Notes: generated by a model not told the origin, from the sequence alone. A stretch of 64,000 bases of DNA from Hermetia illucens (GCF_905115235.1 NC_051849.1:196171786-196235785), one strand, 5' to 3'. Positions 35,441 through 46,907 are shown, counted from the stretch's first letter. Program-made: numbers and translations.

Positions 35441-36060
35441 CAAATCCTAGGAATCTGAGATCTTTCCCAGAGAATGTAAGAGGGCGATGACCTAAAGAAT
35501 ACGGGAAGGTATTCGTGTGTTTCCTGCTATCACAAAAATCATAGGCAGAATAGCCCTGGGATAGGAAGGAAGTTGGGACAGCCTGAACAACAGGGAGAAA
35601 GCTTCACCGTCTTGCACCGGCTGCATTAATATCCTTCAGTTCATTTTACGGGTTTTGGATCGTCACTCCTCCTTCTTTTCATCAATTTCGAGAAGGCTAT
35701 CGGCAGAGTCAGGTAGTGAGCGTATTTTGAGTGCTCTACGTAGGAGGAGCATTGCGAAGAAACCACACAATATTATCGGAGGGACATAGGACGACGTAGA
35801 ATATCACTTGCTACATGGAGCTAAAATCTCAGAAAAATTTGAAGACCAAAGTGAAGTCCTCCACAGTTACACTCTGTGATTGACACGTTTCCTTCTGGTT
35901 ACCGATGACATGCTTCATGCTGTCTAGACCGAGAGACGTAGATCGTAAGTAGCAGAGAAGCAGAAGATCATCCACTGAAAAAGAAATAGTCATACCACCC
36001 TTGACCTACATGGGACAGAATAGCGGAGGAAGAGCGCATTCTTCTTGAAAGGCCCTGAAA
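35440..36060 (+). mobile_element. RTE-like LINE group B, fragment
   Basis: Short segments match the copy at 30.8-32.4 kb in order, in several frames: NLRSFPENVRG like GTFPREWKKG at 35450, HQFREGYRQSQ like FIDFEKAFDNVN near 35680, and VLYVGGALRR near 35735. More decayed than the other two copies. Confidence 0.55.
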
Positions 36061-36259
36061 GGAACGTCACGGAGAACCGTCGACAATGGTGTTGAGGTGT
36101 GGTTGATGCCCTCTACCCCACAAAAATGTTGGCAACCTTATACGTATAAACGTGTGTGTAGCCAGGCTAAATGGAGGCAAAGTTGAGGGCGTGGTCATTG
36201 TGACTGATATTAATGTAGCATGGAATGGAATGGTTTCGAATGTGATTCTTTTTGATGTT

Positions 36260-36265
36260 TTTATT
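36260..36265 (-). terminator. Likely polyadenylation signal AATAAA
   Basis: AATAAA on the minus strand, about 100 bp after the stop codon of the Kunitz gene at 36364-36659. Confidence 0.4.
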
Positions 36266-36363
36266 TTCATTTTTTTAAAAACTTACACTGATAAGTACAA
36301 AAATAGTGCCAAAATATAAAAAATCCAAAAAAAAAAAACACTTCAATTGATCGGCAGTGACAC

Positions 36364-36659
36364 TTAAACGCATGTTTCTATACACTCAGCTTCTGTATGG
36401 AAGCGATTCCGATTGCCACCACAACCACCGTAAACGAAGGATTGGCATGTTTGAGTCGAATTATCGAAAAAGTAGCTTAATTGCCTCATCCTGCAGAATC
36501 CACTTTGCTGAGGTAGCCAACAAATTTCTGTTCAGGAAGACAAATTCTAGCATAAATTTTCTATTTTCGGGACAATATCGAATTTCACAAACCATTATTT
36601 TTGGCTTCGTTTAAAAATGCACCCGCGCAAATAAGGAAAATAAGCAAAACCGCTTTCAT
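36364..36659 (-). CDS. Secreted single-Kunitz-domain serine protease inhibitor
   Basis: Found by splicing by eye, because the intron contains stops in frame. Exons are 36593-36659 (67 bp) and 36364-36527 (164 bp); the intron is 65 bp (36528-36592), GTTTGT...AACAG, phase 1. The product is 76 residues: signal peptide MKAVLLIFLICAGAFLNEA, then ICWLPQQSGFC-RMRQLSYFF and FVYGGCGGNRNRFHTEAEC. Cysteine spacing is canonical (8-15-7-12-3), so three disulfides are expected. P1 is Arg, consistent with inhibition of trypsin-like proteases outside the cell. The donor (GTTTGT) is weaker than in the other copies. A possible TATA (TTTATAG, minus strand) lies at 36754-36760. The exon lengths and intron phase match the other three Kunitz genes in the window, supporting the model. 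Confidence 0.87.
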
Positions 36660-36764
36660 AATTCCTTCGTTGGAATTTCTAGGGAAATTAGAACAACTGA
36701 AACTGCACTGACGAAATTCTAAAAGTGAATGGCCCACACGATGTAGTTACTAACTATAAATGTC

Positions 36765-37325
36765 TGAATTTTCCCAACTTGTCTAGTGATACTACCAGAA
36801 CATTTGATTATGTTATTATTGTGCTCCAAATTGTGGGCTCATTTTATCATAAAAGAAAACCTAAATAGACCGTCGAAGATAGGAAAAATAAATACGAAGG
36901 CCTTGCAAGTCCTAAATATTATAATTTCGTTATTGACTGAACCGTAGACGAGGTGTGATTTGAGCACAAAAGAGTTAAGTCACACTTTCTGGTTACTCAA
37001 GGGTGTAAAAACAGAAAATAGAAAAAGCAACAAAGACATTAATGTGCGGTTTAAATTTTAGTAAATAATAGTAAATGCAATAATAGTGCGTACAACAAAA
37101 AACGAAACAATGTGGGCGTGACATGTGCATTAATACAAAAATAAATACACAGAGACGCGCAATTTGACAATTTGACGGTAAATTGGTAGCGTATATTTCA
37201 CTGATTATTAACAACTAAATTATAGAGAACATAAATCATAACTCATTAAACCTACAAAGGTATATGAGTAGTTGAAAAAGTAATATGTGACAGGGGGGGG
37301 GCGGGGGGTGGAAACTGCCATCCTT
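36765..37325. other. AT-rich spacer with a G-run
   Basis: No gene seen. A G-rich tract at about 37293-37309 (G8 C G6) stands out in otherwise AT-rich sequence. Confidence 0.4.
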
Positions 37326-37330
37326 AACAA

Positions 37331-40300
37331 ATATCTTTTTTTTTTAATGGATGGAGGTGGAAATCTTAGAAAGACGCTGCTACGCCAGGTTACAGCAGTG
37401 TGTGGGATTCGCATCCACTAAAACCACCCCCACTCTTCCGCCCCTCCCCGCGGAACCACCGTGAAGTATTAATTCGCGTGGGAGGCTCTGGTTCGCTATA
37501 CTCGCTCCGTGGCGCCGCCTTCCGAGCTCGATCCAACTCCAGGAGTTTTGTCTGCACCACGGCTACTGCCTTATTTACCGCCATCCAGTTTTCGTCCGAC
37601 TTCAGCATCTCTTCCACCAGGTTCGAGGGCTCGATGTCCGCCCCTAAGATGCTGTTCAACCTCCTTTTCTGCTGCAGAAATCTGGGACAATGGAACATAA
37701 CGTGCTCCGGGTCCTCGGGTGTAGCACCGCATTCGGGACAGTTGGGAGACTTGTCCAACTCGAAGCGATGCAAGTACTTCCTATAGCCACCGTGTCCTGT
37801 AAGCAACTGTGTCGGGTGGTAATTAAATTCTCCGTGCTTTCGGTTGACCCATTTCTCGATACACGGGATCAATGTATGGGTCCCCCGGCCCTTGTCGGAG
37901 TTATCCCATCGTTGTTGCCACTTGCCACACAACTCTCTCCTGATGGCTTTTCGGAAATCCGCATTCACCTCGACTGGATTTGCCCTCCGTTTTTCGTAAA
38001 GCCAGTGTGCCTCGCTCGCTAGAAGATCTATAGGGATCATTCCTGCGATGACACACACTGCCTCCGTCGACGCCGTCCTAAATGCGCTGCACACCCTTAG
38101 CGCAATTGGCCGGTATGCCGAACTTATCTTCCTCCGGTTGACAGCGTGGTTCAACGCTCCCGCCCAGACAGGGGCCGCGTATAGCAGGATCGACCTCACC
38201 ACTCCCGCGATGAGTAGCCTGCGACTATACTTCGGCCCTCCTACGTTAGGCATCATCCTTGCAAGGGATGAGTTGGCATTTGCTGCCTTCTCGCGCGCAT
38301 AATCCAAGTGTCCCTTGAAACTCAGCTTGGCATCGATCATCACCCCCAGGTATTTGACAACCGATTTTGAGACGACCTCACGATTACCAACCCGCATGGT
38401 AACCGTGTTGTTCTTCTTGTTGGTAATGAGGACCGCCTCCGTCTTTTCGTCCGCCAGGTCCAGCTTGGCCATTCGTAACCATGACTTGATGGTATGAATG
38501 GCTTCATTTGCAAAAGCTCCACGTCCTCGGGATGCTTTGCAATTGCAACTACCGCCAGGTCGTCCGCAAAACCAATCAGCGTTGTCTCCTCCGGCACGCG
38601 AAGGCCAAGCACTCCATCGTACATTATATTCCACAGCAGTGGTCCCAATACAGAACCTTGAGGCACACCTGCTGCCACAATGTACTCCTTCGGCTCGTCG
38701 TCCGTCTCGTACCAGAGAAGTCTGCCCGAAAAGTAGCTGTCGATGAGCCGAGCCAAGTAGCTAGGAACACCCAGTTTGGCCAAAGCGCCCTTAATCCAGC
38801 CCCAGTTGGCTGAGTTAAAAGCATTTTTGACGTCCAGCGTCACCAGAGCACAGCATTTGCCCATGGCCATTGCATTTCGAGCCAATTCCACGACCTTTGC
38901 TACTGCATCGACCGTAGAACGGGCTCGCCGAAACCCATATTGCCGCTCTGAAAGACCACCCACAAGCTCGATGAACAGAAGCAGCCTGTTGTATATCACC
39001 CTCTCCAACATCTTCCCCATGGTGTCTAAGAGACAGAGGGCACGCCGGGTGGTTTTCGGGGCTTCGGTAGCAACACCAGCTTCTGCCTCTTCGATTGGGC
39101 GGGAAACACTCCTTCCGCCATGCACGATTTGAATGTGCTTGCGAACCACCTTGGTCTGGCCTTGACCGCCACCTTCAGAGCCCTGTTCGGAATTCCGTCC
39201 AATCCCGGAGCCTTGCGTCCCCAATACGTCTGCAGATTTCCCAAAGTTCCTCTTCGGTGACATCGGGGATCGAGAAGACGTCCTGCTGAGCTGCCAGTTG
39301 GGGTTCTCTTTCGTCCTGCTCCTGCTGCGGGAAAAGAGTTGTAATTATTTGCAACAAGAGCCGTGGGCATGTCACTTGAGGTGATTTTTGCCCGCGGATC
39401 TTCTTCATTACAACTGCTGGAACAGCTGCGTGACCCTTTCCACCGCTGTTCCATCCGGATCATGGGCTCCCTCCAATGCGGCCAGGAATGTCTCCTCGTC
39501 GAAAGCTCCGATAGACCAGCCAACCGCCTTAGCCTTTCCACCTCCAGAGCGTCGTTGACTGGTTCACCGGTTCCCAATATGGAGGAAAATGACCTGGTGG
39601 TCACTGTGGGTGTTGTGCTCACTCACTTGCCAAGCCATCTCCCTCACCAGTGAAGTACTAACAAATGTCAGGTCAACGATCGAACCCGACCCTCTTCCTC
39701 GAAAGTGAGCACGCATCCAACGTTGGCCAGCACGATGTCCAGCTCCGCAAATGACTCCAACAGAATTTGACCTCTGGTGTTCGTCAATCGGCTTCCCCAC
39801 TCCAGGGCCCACGCGTTGAAATTGCCCGCAATGATTTTAGGGCTGCGGTCTCTAGCGTCCAACACCAGACTGTCTAACATCTCCTCATATTATGCTAAGG
39901 TTGCACTAGGAGGAGCGTAGCAGCTGGAAATATGGACACCGTTGACCTTCGCCCTTATAAAACCGGCTGCCGGGGGGCCATGACTTCCTGAATGGCCTGT
40001 CTTCCGCACGCCCAAATTGCGGCGTTGCCAGACGCATCCACCGCCCAAATCGCACCGCCGTGGTTTCTGTACGGCTCGCAAATAACCGCGACATCGACAT
40101 TCGACTCTCGAATGGTTTGCGAGAGCAGGTCCTGAGCCGCCTCACAGTGATTGTGATTGATTTGTATCAATCTCATTTGCCTGCGCGGTTCAGCTCCCTC
40201 CTATATACCGGACATCTGCTGCTTCCCGCAACATGCCGGTCGTCCACGCCCTCTTTCCCACTACATAGCATACACCGTGGATCTCCGGTGCAATCTTTGA

Positions 40301-40690
40301 TGAGGTGGCCCTCTTCCACACACTTCCTGCAATTCCTCGACCTATCATGCTGGCAGTGCATGCTGCCGGAAAATGGCCGAAATCGAGGCATCTGAAGCAT
40401 CTCTTTAGAGATATTTGCTCCCTGAGCCTGCACACGATCCAACCTACTCTTACCCTGGCCGCGGTAATTAACTTAATAACTGATTCCGCCGGCAAACTAA
40501 TAATAGCGGTCTGTGTGCCGCCATATGCCTTCTTCATCCTTTTTATGGCACTCTGGCCTATATCGCTAAGGTTGAACTGTTGCTTTAGCGCAGCACAGAT
40601 GTCCTCCCATGAGGTGACCTCATCTAGGTCCTTGCATTCAACCACTATCTCCTGTTTCCGAACTCTCTCTAGGTAATGCGAAGTGATTTA
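37331..40690 (-). mobile_element. R1-like LINE, best-preserved copy in the window
   Basis: Order from the 5' side on the minus strand: the end of ORF1 at 40190-40676 with CCHC knuckles (CFRCLDFGHFPAAC, then CRKCVEEGHLIKDC in a shifted frame); ORF2 endonuclease at 39560-40176 (MRLIQINHNHCEAAQDLL, NVDVAVICEPYRNHGG, then NFNAWALEWGSRL and THSDHQVIF); RT at 38340-39263 (LVTLDVKNAFNSANWGWIKG, GVPQGSVLGPLLWN, catalytic FADDLAVVA); and a 414-codon C-terminal frame at 37390-38634 with CPECGATPEDPEHVMFHC, the R1-type zinc motif. A run of ten or so As (minus strand) at 37331-37345 marks the 3' end. Several frameshifts separate the parts, and ORF1 lacks its N-terminus, so it is 5'-truncated and inactive. 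Nonetheless the long frames show fairly recent loss. Confidence 0.9.
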
Positions 40691-41365
40691 ATACCTACAA
40701 TCATCCAAAGTCTACTCGCAAATCCGTGTTGATAACTCCTGGACAGTACAAAGCAGCAGACGAGAGGGTTGAAGGTAATCTTTAAGGTCGGGAGCTGTAT
40801 GACAGGCAGACAACCTATTCAGAGTATGTCTTGCAACCCGACACAACCCCTCAGATCGCATCGAAAATACAGCGGGGCTGAAAAAGCACAACGAGTTTAG
40901 AACCTGGATCGTTCGTTCCATCTGTAAGAATTCGGGTTCCTAGAACACCTATCGCATAGATCCAATAAATTCTTAAGTAGGGAGGAATTCGACTCTCAAA
41001 TTCAACTAAGTTTAAAAAGGAAAAGAAAATCTAAATTAACTGCTCCAACAGGAGACAAAGATAAGTCAGCAAAAGATGATTTCTATAGCCGCCTTACATC
41101 AGTATTTAAATCAATACCCCCGAACGATGTGGAGATTCGACGCAAAAATTTGAAAAGGACTGGTTCACCGTGGAACTACTGAGATCCATAACCCCCCAGA
41201 TATAACTAACGAGAACGAAAGCAGGTACATATACATAATTCGATAACAGTAGAAACATGGTAATTTCATTGACCTTTTTTCCCCGGCACGGGATTCACAA
41301 GAGAATGTGGGCTTCATCAAATGGGACAACGTTCAATCAGACTAATCACTGAAAAAACAAGCAGC
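40691..41365. other. Unassigned spacer
   Basis: No recognised domain. It may contain LINE leader sequence, but nothing diagnostic is seen. Confidence 0.35.
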
Positions 41366-41369
41366 ATCT

Positions 41370-41800
41370 GTGTTTATACCACTATCTCCTCAAGGCAAGA
41401 TATCGATGTCGGATAGCAAATGATGGAAGTAGCTGGCTTACCCCAGTTATAAGGTTTGATACAGAAAAGCTCCAAAACGGAAAAATTGAATCGAAATATA
41501 TCGGAACATTGAAGAACAAACCCTGCAGACGCAGAACTGACACCGGAAACCGATACCATTACCGTGAAGTGGAGTCAGCTAAAAGACGCAATAAAGACAG
41601 TTGCAAAGAAAGCCATCGGACACGAACTTCAACGTAAAAGGAATGGTTTGACAAAGAGTATTGGCAAACCATCGATGAAACAAACCCTGCATGTGATCAA
41701 CATCAGGAGTGTTGCCTGCTTCTAAGTGAAACGACGTATCGTTGACAAGATCTACAGAAAGACGAAACGCTAGTAAATGACGAAATCTGCAGATGCAACA
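41370..41800 (+). mobile_element. RTE-like LINE linker fragment
   Basis: The plus strand reads EKLQNGKIESKYIGTLKNKP, then WSQLKDAIKTVAKKAIGHEL and WFDKEYWQTIDE, the segment between endonuclease and RT in CFDP2-type RTE LINEs. It ends where an antisense RTE group A 3' end begins at 41808. Confidence 0.6.
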
Positions 41801-41807
41801 ATAACTT

Positions 41808-42605
41808 TCATCATCATCATCGACGGCGCAACAATCGATACCCGGTCTACGCCTGCCTTAATAAGAAACTCCACACATCCCGGTTTTGCGCCGAGGTCCA
41901 CCAATTCGATATCCCTAAAAGCTGTCTGGCGCCCTGACCTACGCCATCGCTCCAGCCCAGACAGGGTCTGCCTCGTCTTCTTTTTCTACCATAGATATTG
42001 CCCTTATAGACTTTCCGGGCTGGATCATCCTCATCCATACGGATTAAGTGATCCGCCCACCGTAACCTATTGAGCCGGATTTTATCCACAACCAGACGGT
42101 CATGGTATCGCTCGTAGATTTCGTCGTTATGTAGGCTATGGAATCGTCCATCCTTATGTAGGGGGCCAAAAATTCTTCGGAGGATTCTTCTCTCGAACGC
42201 GGTCAAGAGTTCTTGCTAAGAACCCAAGCCTCCAAGGAATACATGAGGAGGACTGGCAAGACCATTGACTTGTACAGTGAGAGCTTTGACCCTATGGGGA
42301 GACGTTTCGAGCGGAACAGTTTTTGTGAGCTGAAATAGGCTCTGTTGGCTGCCAACAACCGTGCGTGGATTTCATCGTCGTAGATGTTATCCGTTGTGAT
42401 TTTCCACCCTAGATAGGAGAAATTATCAACGGTCTCAAAATTGTAGTCTCCTATCTTTAGTCTTCCCGTTTGACCAGTGCGGTTTGACGTTGTTGGTTAG
42501 TTGGTTTTTGGTGCTGACGTTACCATCATATACTTTGTCTTGTCTTCACTAATGTGCAGCACAAGATCTCGCACCGCCTGCTCGATCTGGATGAAGGTAG
42601 AACAA
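41808..42605 (-). mobile_element. RTE-like LINE group A, 3' fragment
   Basis: The 119-codon minus-strand frame at 41847-42206 carries ERRILRRIFGPLHKDGRF, HDRLVVDKIRLNRLRWADHL and RKRRRGRPCLGW; the thumb and a piece just after the YADD region follow to 42605 (DKTKYMMVTSAPKTN). The 3' (GAT)n tail faces left at 41808-41820. It is 5'-truncated inside RT and lies antisense to, and directly against, another RTE-type LINE fragment. Confidence 0.85.
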
Positions 42606-42739
42606 AAAGTACACCTATGCTCCAAGTACGATCGCCGGTAACCGAAAGCGAAACCTAAGGGAAGGAAAAATATTGTATAAACCAAGGTCAATCACGAGAA
42701 CGGGAAGAGGAAAGCATATGTACAAATCCCCCCATCGGC

Positions 42740-43070
42740 AATTGTTATCTCCAATAAGAGGTGTCTCATGTGCCTCATGTTTGGAAACTTCGCGATGGCA
42801 TGCACCAGCACCTCCATCAAGGTTGTGGTTACAAAGCTTCTCGAAGGTGCTGAGTTGTACTCAGGCGAAATAATCGGTGCTGTTAAGGCTCGTTTGACTA
42901 GCGCTAGGCTTATACTTACGGAGGAAAATAAAAAAGCGGTAGTCATCACCAAGTGTCGGAAGAGAAATTTCGCTTGCATTAGAATTGGAAGTCATATCAT
43001 CACTTCAAGGTGTGTCAATTTTTTCAACCTTTATGTAGCTGCAGTTTTACATCCTTCCATTTTGGGGACG
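42740..43070 (+). mobile_element. R1-like RT/thumb fragment
   Basis: The frame at 42768-43103 reads MCLMFGNFAMACTSTSIKVV (degraded FADDLAIA region), then LTSARLILTEENKKAVVITK and ACIRIGSHIITSRCVNF, matching the R1-like order LxLAxEKTEAVLIT and RVGxxxVxS. Confidence 0.55.
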
Positions 43071-43329
43071 ACTAATGTTATAATGTTCATGGTGAAAAGA
43101 TAGCGAATTACATATATCCTCGTGTTTAAATCTCTTCCACTGGTGGCAATACTATCATTACCGCATCAAGAGGCAGACGTTTCTACCGATTTGGAGACCA
43201 TCCAACAAAGCGATGAGTATCTGGGCCGCTTCTCATGGCTTTGATTTTGCAGGATATCCATGGTACGTAATCGTATGCCCGTTGCTTTCACAGCGAAAAA
43301 GTTTTAATTTTCAACCCCATCCCTGGAAG

Positions 43330-44845
43330 TGAGAGGCTGGTTATTGAAGAGGAGTGGGAGGTCCCGCATCTTCAACTCCAATGTAAACTATTTGCGGGCA
43401 ACACCTCCCCTCTCGCTTCTAGTCTAGACCCTATTCGCTCTCTGGAAATCGGAAATCTTGACTGCCTCACAGAAAAGGTCGAAGTGAAGGAAGCCATAAA
43501 GTGTGAATGTACATTGATAGCCAATGCCCGAATTGGAATCACCTCAGTCAATGCTCGATGCCAAAAACTCGACGCGGTGGAAGTCCTCGAGCAAAATGCG
43601 AGGAAACTCGTTAATACGGGGAAAATCAAAACTGGATGGGTAGTATGCAGGGTATGAACGCGAATAATCCCCATCAAGTGCTACAGGTAGCTGAGCTATG
43701 GACACACGTCACCAACAAAGGACCTGACAATGGGATAGCATGCCGCAGATGTGGTCGGGTAGGTCACCAAGCGAAGACCTGCAATGAAAGCGAAAGTTGC
43801 GTTTCCTGTAGGGATCATGGCGCGTCCACTGAGAGCGTCGCACACACTGCGGGTTCAGGACGGTGTCCAATCTTTAGGGAAGAACTAAAAAGGATGCATT
43901 CCACAAATTAAAATTCACCGGATTGTAATAGCTCACCAGCTGCTAACGGAGTTCGCTGCGGAGGTAAAGGCTGATCTACTCCTAATTAGCCAGCAATACC
44001 GGAGCAGGGACCTGGCTTCATGGCATCTCGACTCCAGGTACTGCTGCCATCTGGGTTCGCGACGACGTTCGACTTCATTTTTTTGCCCAAAGCCAAAAGA
44101 ATGGGCTTGTTTGGATTCGGGATAACGTTTTTTAGCGTTTACCTGACGCCGAATGAGACGATGCCGGACTTGAATGGAACATGCCTCAGTTAGACTCCAT
44201 AGGAAAATGGAACTTCGCTGCCGAGGACTTATCCCCAAGGCAGTTCGGGTTCAGGACAGGAAGATCCACGGTGGATGGTGTTATGGAGGTCGTGGATGCC
44301 GTCCATCGAGCCGATGCAAACAGCCGTTGATCTCGACGGTTAGTGCTCCTCATAATGCTTGATGTCAGAAATGCCTTCAATTCCGTAAGCTGGACAGATA
44401 TGTTAAGCACATTGGGAAATTCATTTCACGTGCTAAGCTATCTCTTACAGATATTGAGGGATAACCTGAAAGACCGCTCCCTGGTTTATGAAACGCTTGA
44501 AGACAGGTGGAGGATGGAAATCAGGTCGGGAATAGCACAGGGATCCATCCTAGGGCCGGATCTCTGGAACGCTTTTTACGATAGTCTGTTGAGACTTGAC
44601 ATGCCAAAACAGTCGCGCCTGGTGCGTTATGCAAACGAGATTGCGCACTTGTTGCCGGACGCACTGTTGAACAGGCGCAAAACAGACTGGGCATATTGGT
44701 GCGACGGGCAAGGGGATGGATGGCCGCTCATGGTTTCAGTCTTGCGCTGGAAAAAAACCGAACTAGTCATCTTGACCAGAAAGAGAATCCCGACCCTGCG
44801 TAGAATATCGATCAATTGCCTTATTATCAAGCTCATTTTTGGGAC
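43330..44845 (+). mobile_element. R1-like LINE (second family): ORF1 knuckles and RT
   Basis: ORF1 remains at 43380-43911 include KCECTLIANARIGITSVNAR and zinc knuckles ACRRCGRVGHQAKTC and CVSC-x2-HGA, a CCHC array as in R1 ORF1. ORF2 RT at 44343-44852 reads LLIMLDVRNAFNSVSWTDML, RSGIAQGSILGPDLWNAFYD and RLVRYANEIAHLL, where the catalytic YADD has become YANE. The endonuclease is largely missing (43930-44200). Broken and inactive. Confidence 0.75.
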
Positions 44846-44855
44846 ACTGTAAACT

Positions 44856-45200
44856 GTAACTTTTTAAGATGCGGTGGCCACCGTAATTCTTTAATGAACT
44901 TGAGAGTGAGGGACTTTCCTCTTCTTTCTACATATCTCCCTTATTCCTTAATTTTTGGGGGTGGGGCTAATAAATCAAATATTACCGTTACGATATCAAA
45001 ATACCCCGGTATCTTTTGAAACCTCGTAACTTTTTAAGGGGAAGGCGACCGCGGTCATTTTTCAACCGTTTTGAATAGAGAGGTCCTTCAACTTCTCCCT
45101 TCATACCTTTCCTACCTCCTCCGGGAGTGGGTTCGAAATAAATAACCTTTCCCTCTTCGGGTAGGGTTGGATTTTTAAATTTTACCATGATTATATAAAA
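44856..45200 (+). repeat. Two diverged tandem units, period 170 bp
   Basis: Units start with GTAACTTTTTAAG at 44856 and 45026 and share the order of a short GC-rich block, a CTTC-rich block, and a GGG(A/G)GTGGG block followed by AATAAAT-like sequence. Divergence is high, so this is an old satellite or repeated UTR segment. No coding signal. Confidence 0.5.
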
Positions 45201-46425
45201 AAAAATACTTTGAGACGCCATAACTGACGGGTGACCCGGCACAAGTTTGCATCGAAGTTTAAGATGGGGGATCCCCTCCTTTGCGTTGCACATCCATTCC
45301 ACACTCCCTCTGTATACGAGCAACCGGACCATCCACAACGACTAAATATTCTCAGTTTAGCAGTTGCTGGAAAAAATTCTGATATTACAAATCGTTGTTC
45401 ATTGACTTTAGAATGGCATGTGGTAGTATAGATCAGAATCTTCATTACTACCTGACTATCGATTACCGCCAGAAGTGATCTCAGAGACAAAACTCACCGT
45501 AGATTAATAGCTAGTTCCAAATTTAGATGCAAGGATGACTCATCCAAAGATTCCAAACAAATTTAGGTCTCAAATTTCCTCGTCCCCATGTTGCTCAATT
45601 TAGAACTTGATTATATCGTCAGTCATCTGCCCACCGTCAACATGTTATTTCTCAAATCCACTCAGGTGATGATACGTACGAGTGATATTATCATCATCGC
45701 ATACAATACCTAATGCGGTTTACGCAAACACAGCGCACTACAGGTTGGCCACGTTAAATTCATGAAGACCCGAAAATTCCCAAACACACAACGGAGGGAA
45801 AACTCCAAAAAAATGATAACCGGGAAAACCAGGGAAACTTATTTGACGTGGACAGCAGATCGGTCTCCTGATTTTTTTAGATCCAGAGTCCTACTGAAGC
45901 TGAAGAAGATACTATTCGAATCAAAGAAGATTGATTCCTTAATTTCATAGTTATTTCACCATTCGAGATGAGTAACCTACTGCAGCAAGCTTACCATAAC
46001 TGGGTGAACTACAAGACTGCGTCATCTAAAAGCTCTTTCTTAACACGGTATTCGAAATGTTCGCCGCTAGAATCTTCTGTTCAAATTCATGGTCCACAGG
46101 AAGTATCTTTTATTTGGAAAAACATGTAGCATCGCAATGTGTACGATGTGCCTCAATGATTATCCAAGCTTAATATTATATTTCCATTTTGGTTGGTCTC
46201 CAGTATGCACAAACATATATGCATATTCAAATAAGATAAAAGCTTGCGACTTACTTTATAACAAAAAACTGTTTGCGAACTCGTACTGAAATTTGCATAA
46301 GATGAGCACCGCAAAACTCCATGTGAGTAATACAAATCTGATGCATACTCGCTTCGCGGACGGGGAATTTTATAGATATTCATGTTAATAATAATCGCGC
46401 TGTCATTTGACCTCGTAATCTAGAA
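45201..46425. other. Unassigned spacer upstream of a Kunitz gene
   Basis: Open frames at 45191-45490 (minus) and elsewhere lack any motif I know. AT-rich; no element recognised. Confidence 0.35.
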
Positions 46426-46430
46426 TAAAT

Positions 46431-46470
46431 TATATAAAAGTACTCAAAGAGATAGTTGGCGCAATCAATG
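46431..46470 (+). promoter_or_regulatory. TATA box of the Kunitz gene
   Basis: TATATAAAAG at 46431-46440. A TCAAT initiator-like word with its A at 46467, 36 bp downstream, would give a 5' UTR of about 147 nt. A second candidate, TCAGT at 46485, is less well spaced. Confidence 0.55.
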
Positions 46471-46613
46471 TGGCTTACAGTAGTCAGTAAGCAAGTTCGG
46501 GTTACTTTTTCTCGATAACTTTTGGTGTTTAGTAGGTTCTAAAGGTTCATATTCGGAACTGTTCAATTCTTTGATATAGATTCTTAGTAAAGTAATTAAT
46601 TTTTAAAGATAAA

Positions 46614-46907
46614 ATGAAATTAAGCGTGAGTTTCTTGTTTGTGCTTTGCTGCTTCTTGTCGGTGGTAGTGGCCAGAAACGAAGGTACTACACGTGTGTTT
46701 CTACAAAATTTACTAACTAAATTGGCCACCGTCCCACATACAGACGTATGCTCGCAGCCTCTTATAATTGGAACCTGCCGGGCCCGGATTCCCCTGTACT
46801 ACTTCGACTCGAAAACAAATAGTTGCGAAAAGTTCGAATACGGAGGATGCGATGGAAACGATAATCAGTTTGCGACGTTAGATGAGTGCAAAAAAGCTTG
46901 TATGTAG
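46614..46907 (+). CDS. Secreted single-Kunitz-domain serine protease inhibitor
   Basis: Exons are 46614-46683 (70 bp) and 46744-46907 (164 bp); the intron is 60 bp (GTACTA...ATACAG), phase 1, with a branch-like CTAAC inside. The spliced product is 77 residues: signal peptide MKLSVSFLFVLCCFLSVVVA, a short linker, then the Kunitz domain IIGTC-RARIPLYYF and FEYGGCDGNDNQF, cysteine spacing 8-15-7-12-3. Arg at P1 predicts inhibition of trypsin-like proteases in secretions or haemolymph. The intron is a multiple of three without stops, so the unspliced frame is open too; GT-AG ends, the family exon plan and the family spacing argue for removal. It is the only one of four Kunitz genes on the plus strand. 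TATA box upstream, AATAAA just after the stop. Confidence 0.93.
   Translation: MKLSVSFLFVLCCFLSVVVARNEGTTRVFLQNLLTKLATVPHTDVCSQPLIIGTCRARIPLYYFDSKTNSCEKFEYGGCDGNDNQFATLDECKKACM

Noticed and set aside
37293-37309. Possible G-quadruplex near the 3' end of the R1-like LINE
   Set aside because: Only two long G blocks separated by one C; weak evidence, and it lies just outside the element.
37400-39653. Several plus-strand open frames of 60-128 codons
   Set aside because: All are shadows of the minus-strand R1-like LINE, whose motifs are unambiguous.
46614-46907. Reading this as a single-exon 97-residue protein
   Set aside because: Same reasoning; the 60-bp GTACTA...ATACAG segment matches the intron position of the paralogs.
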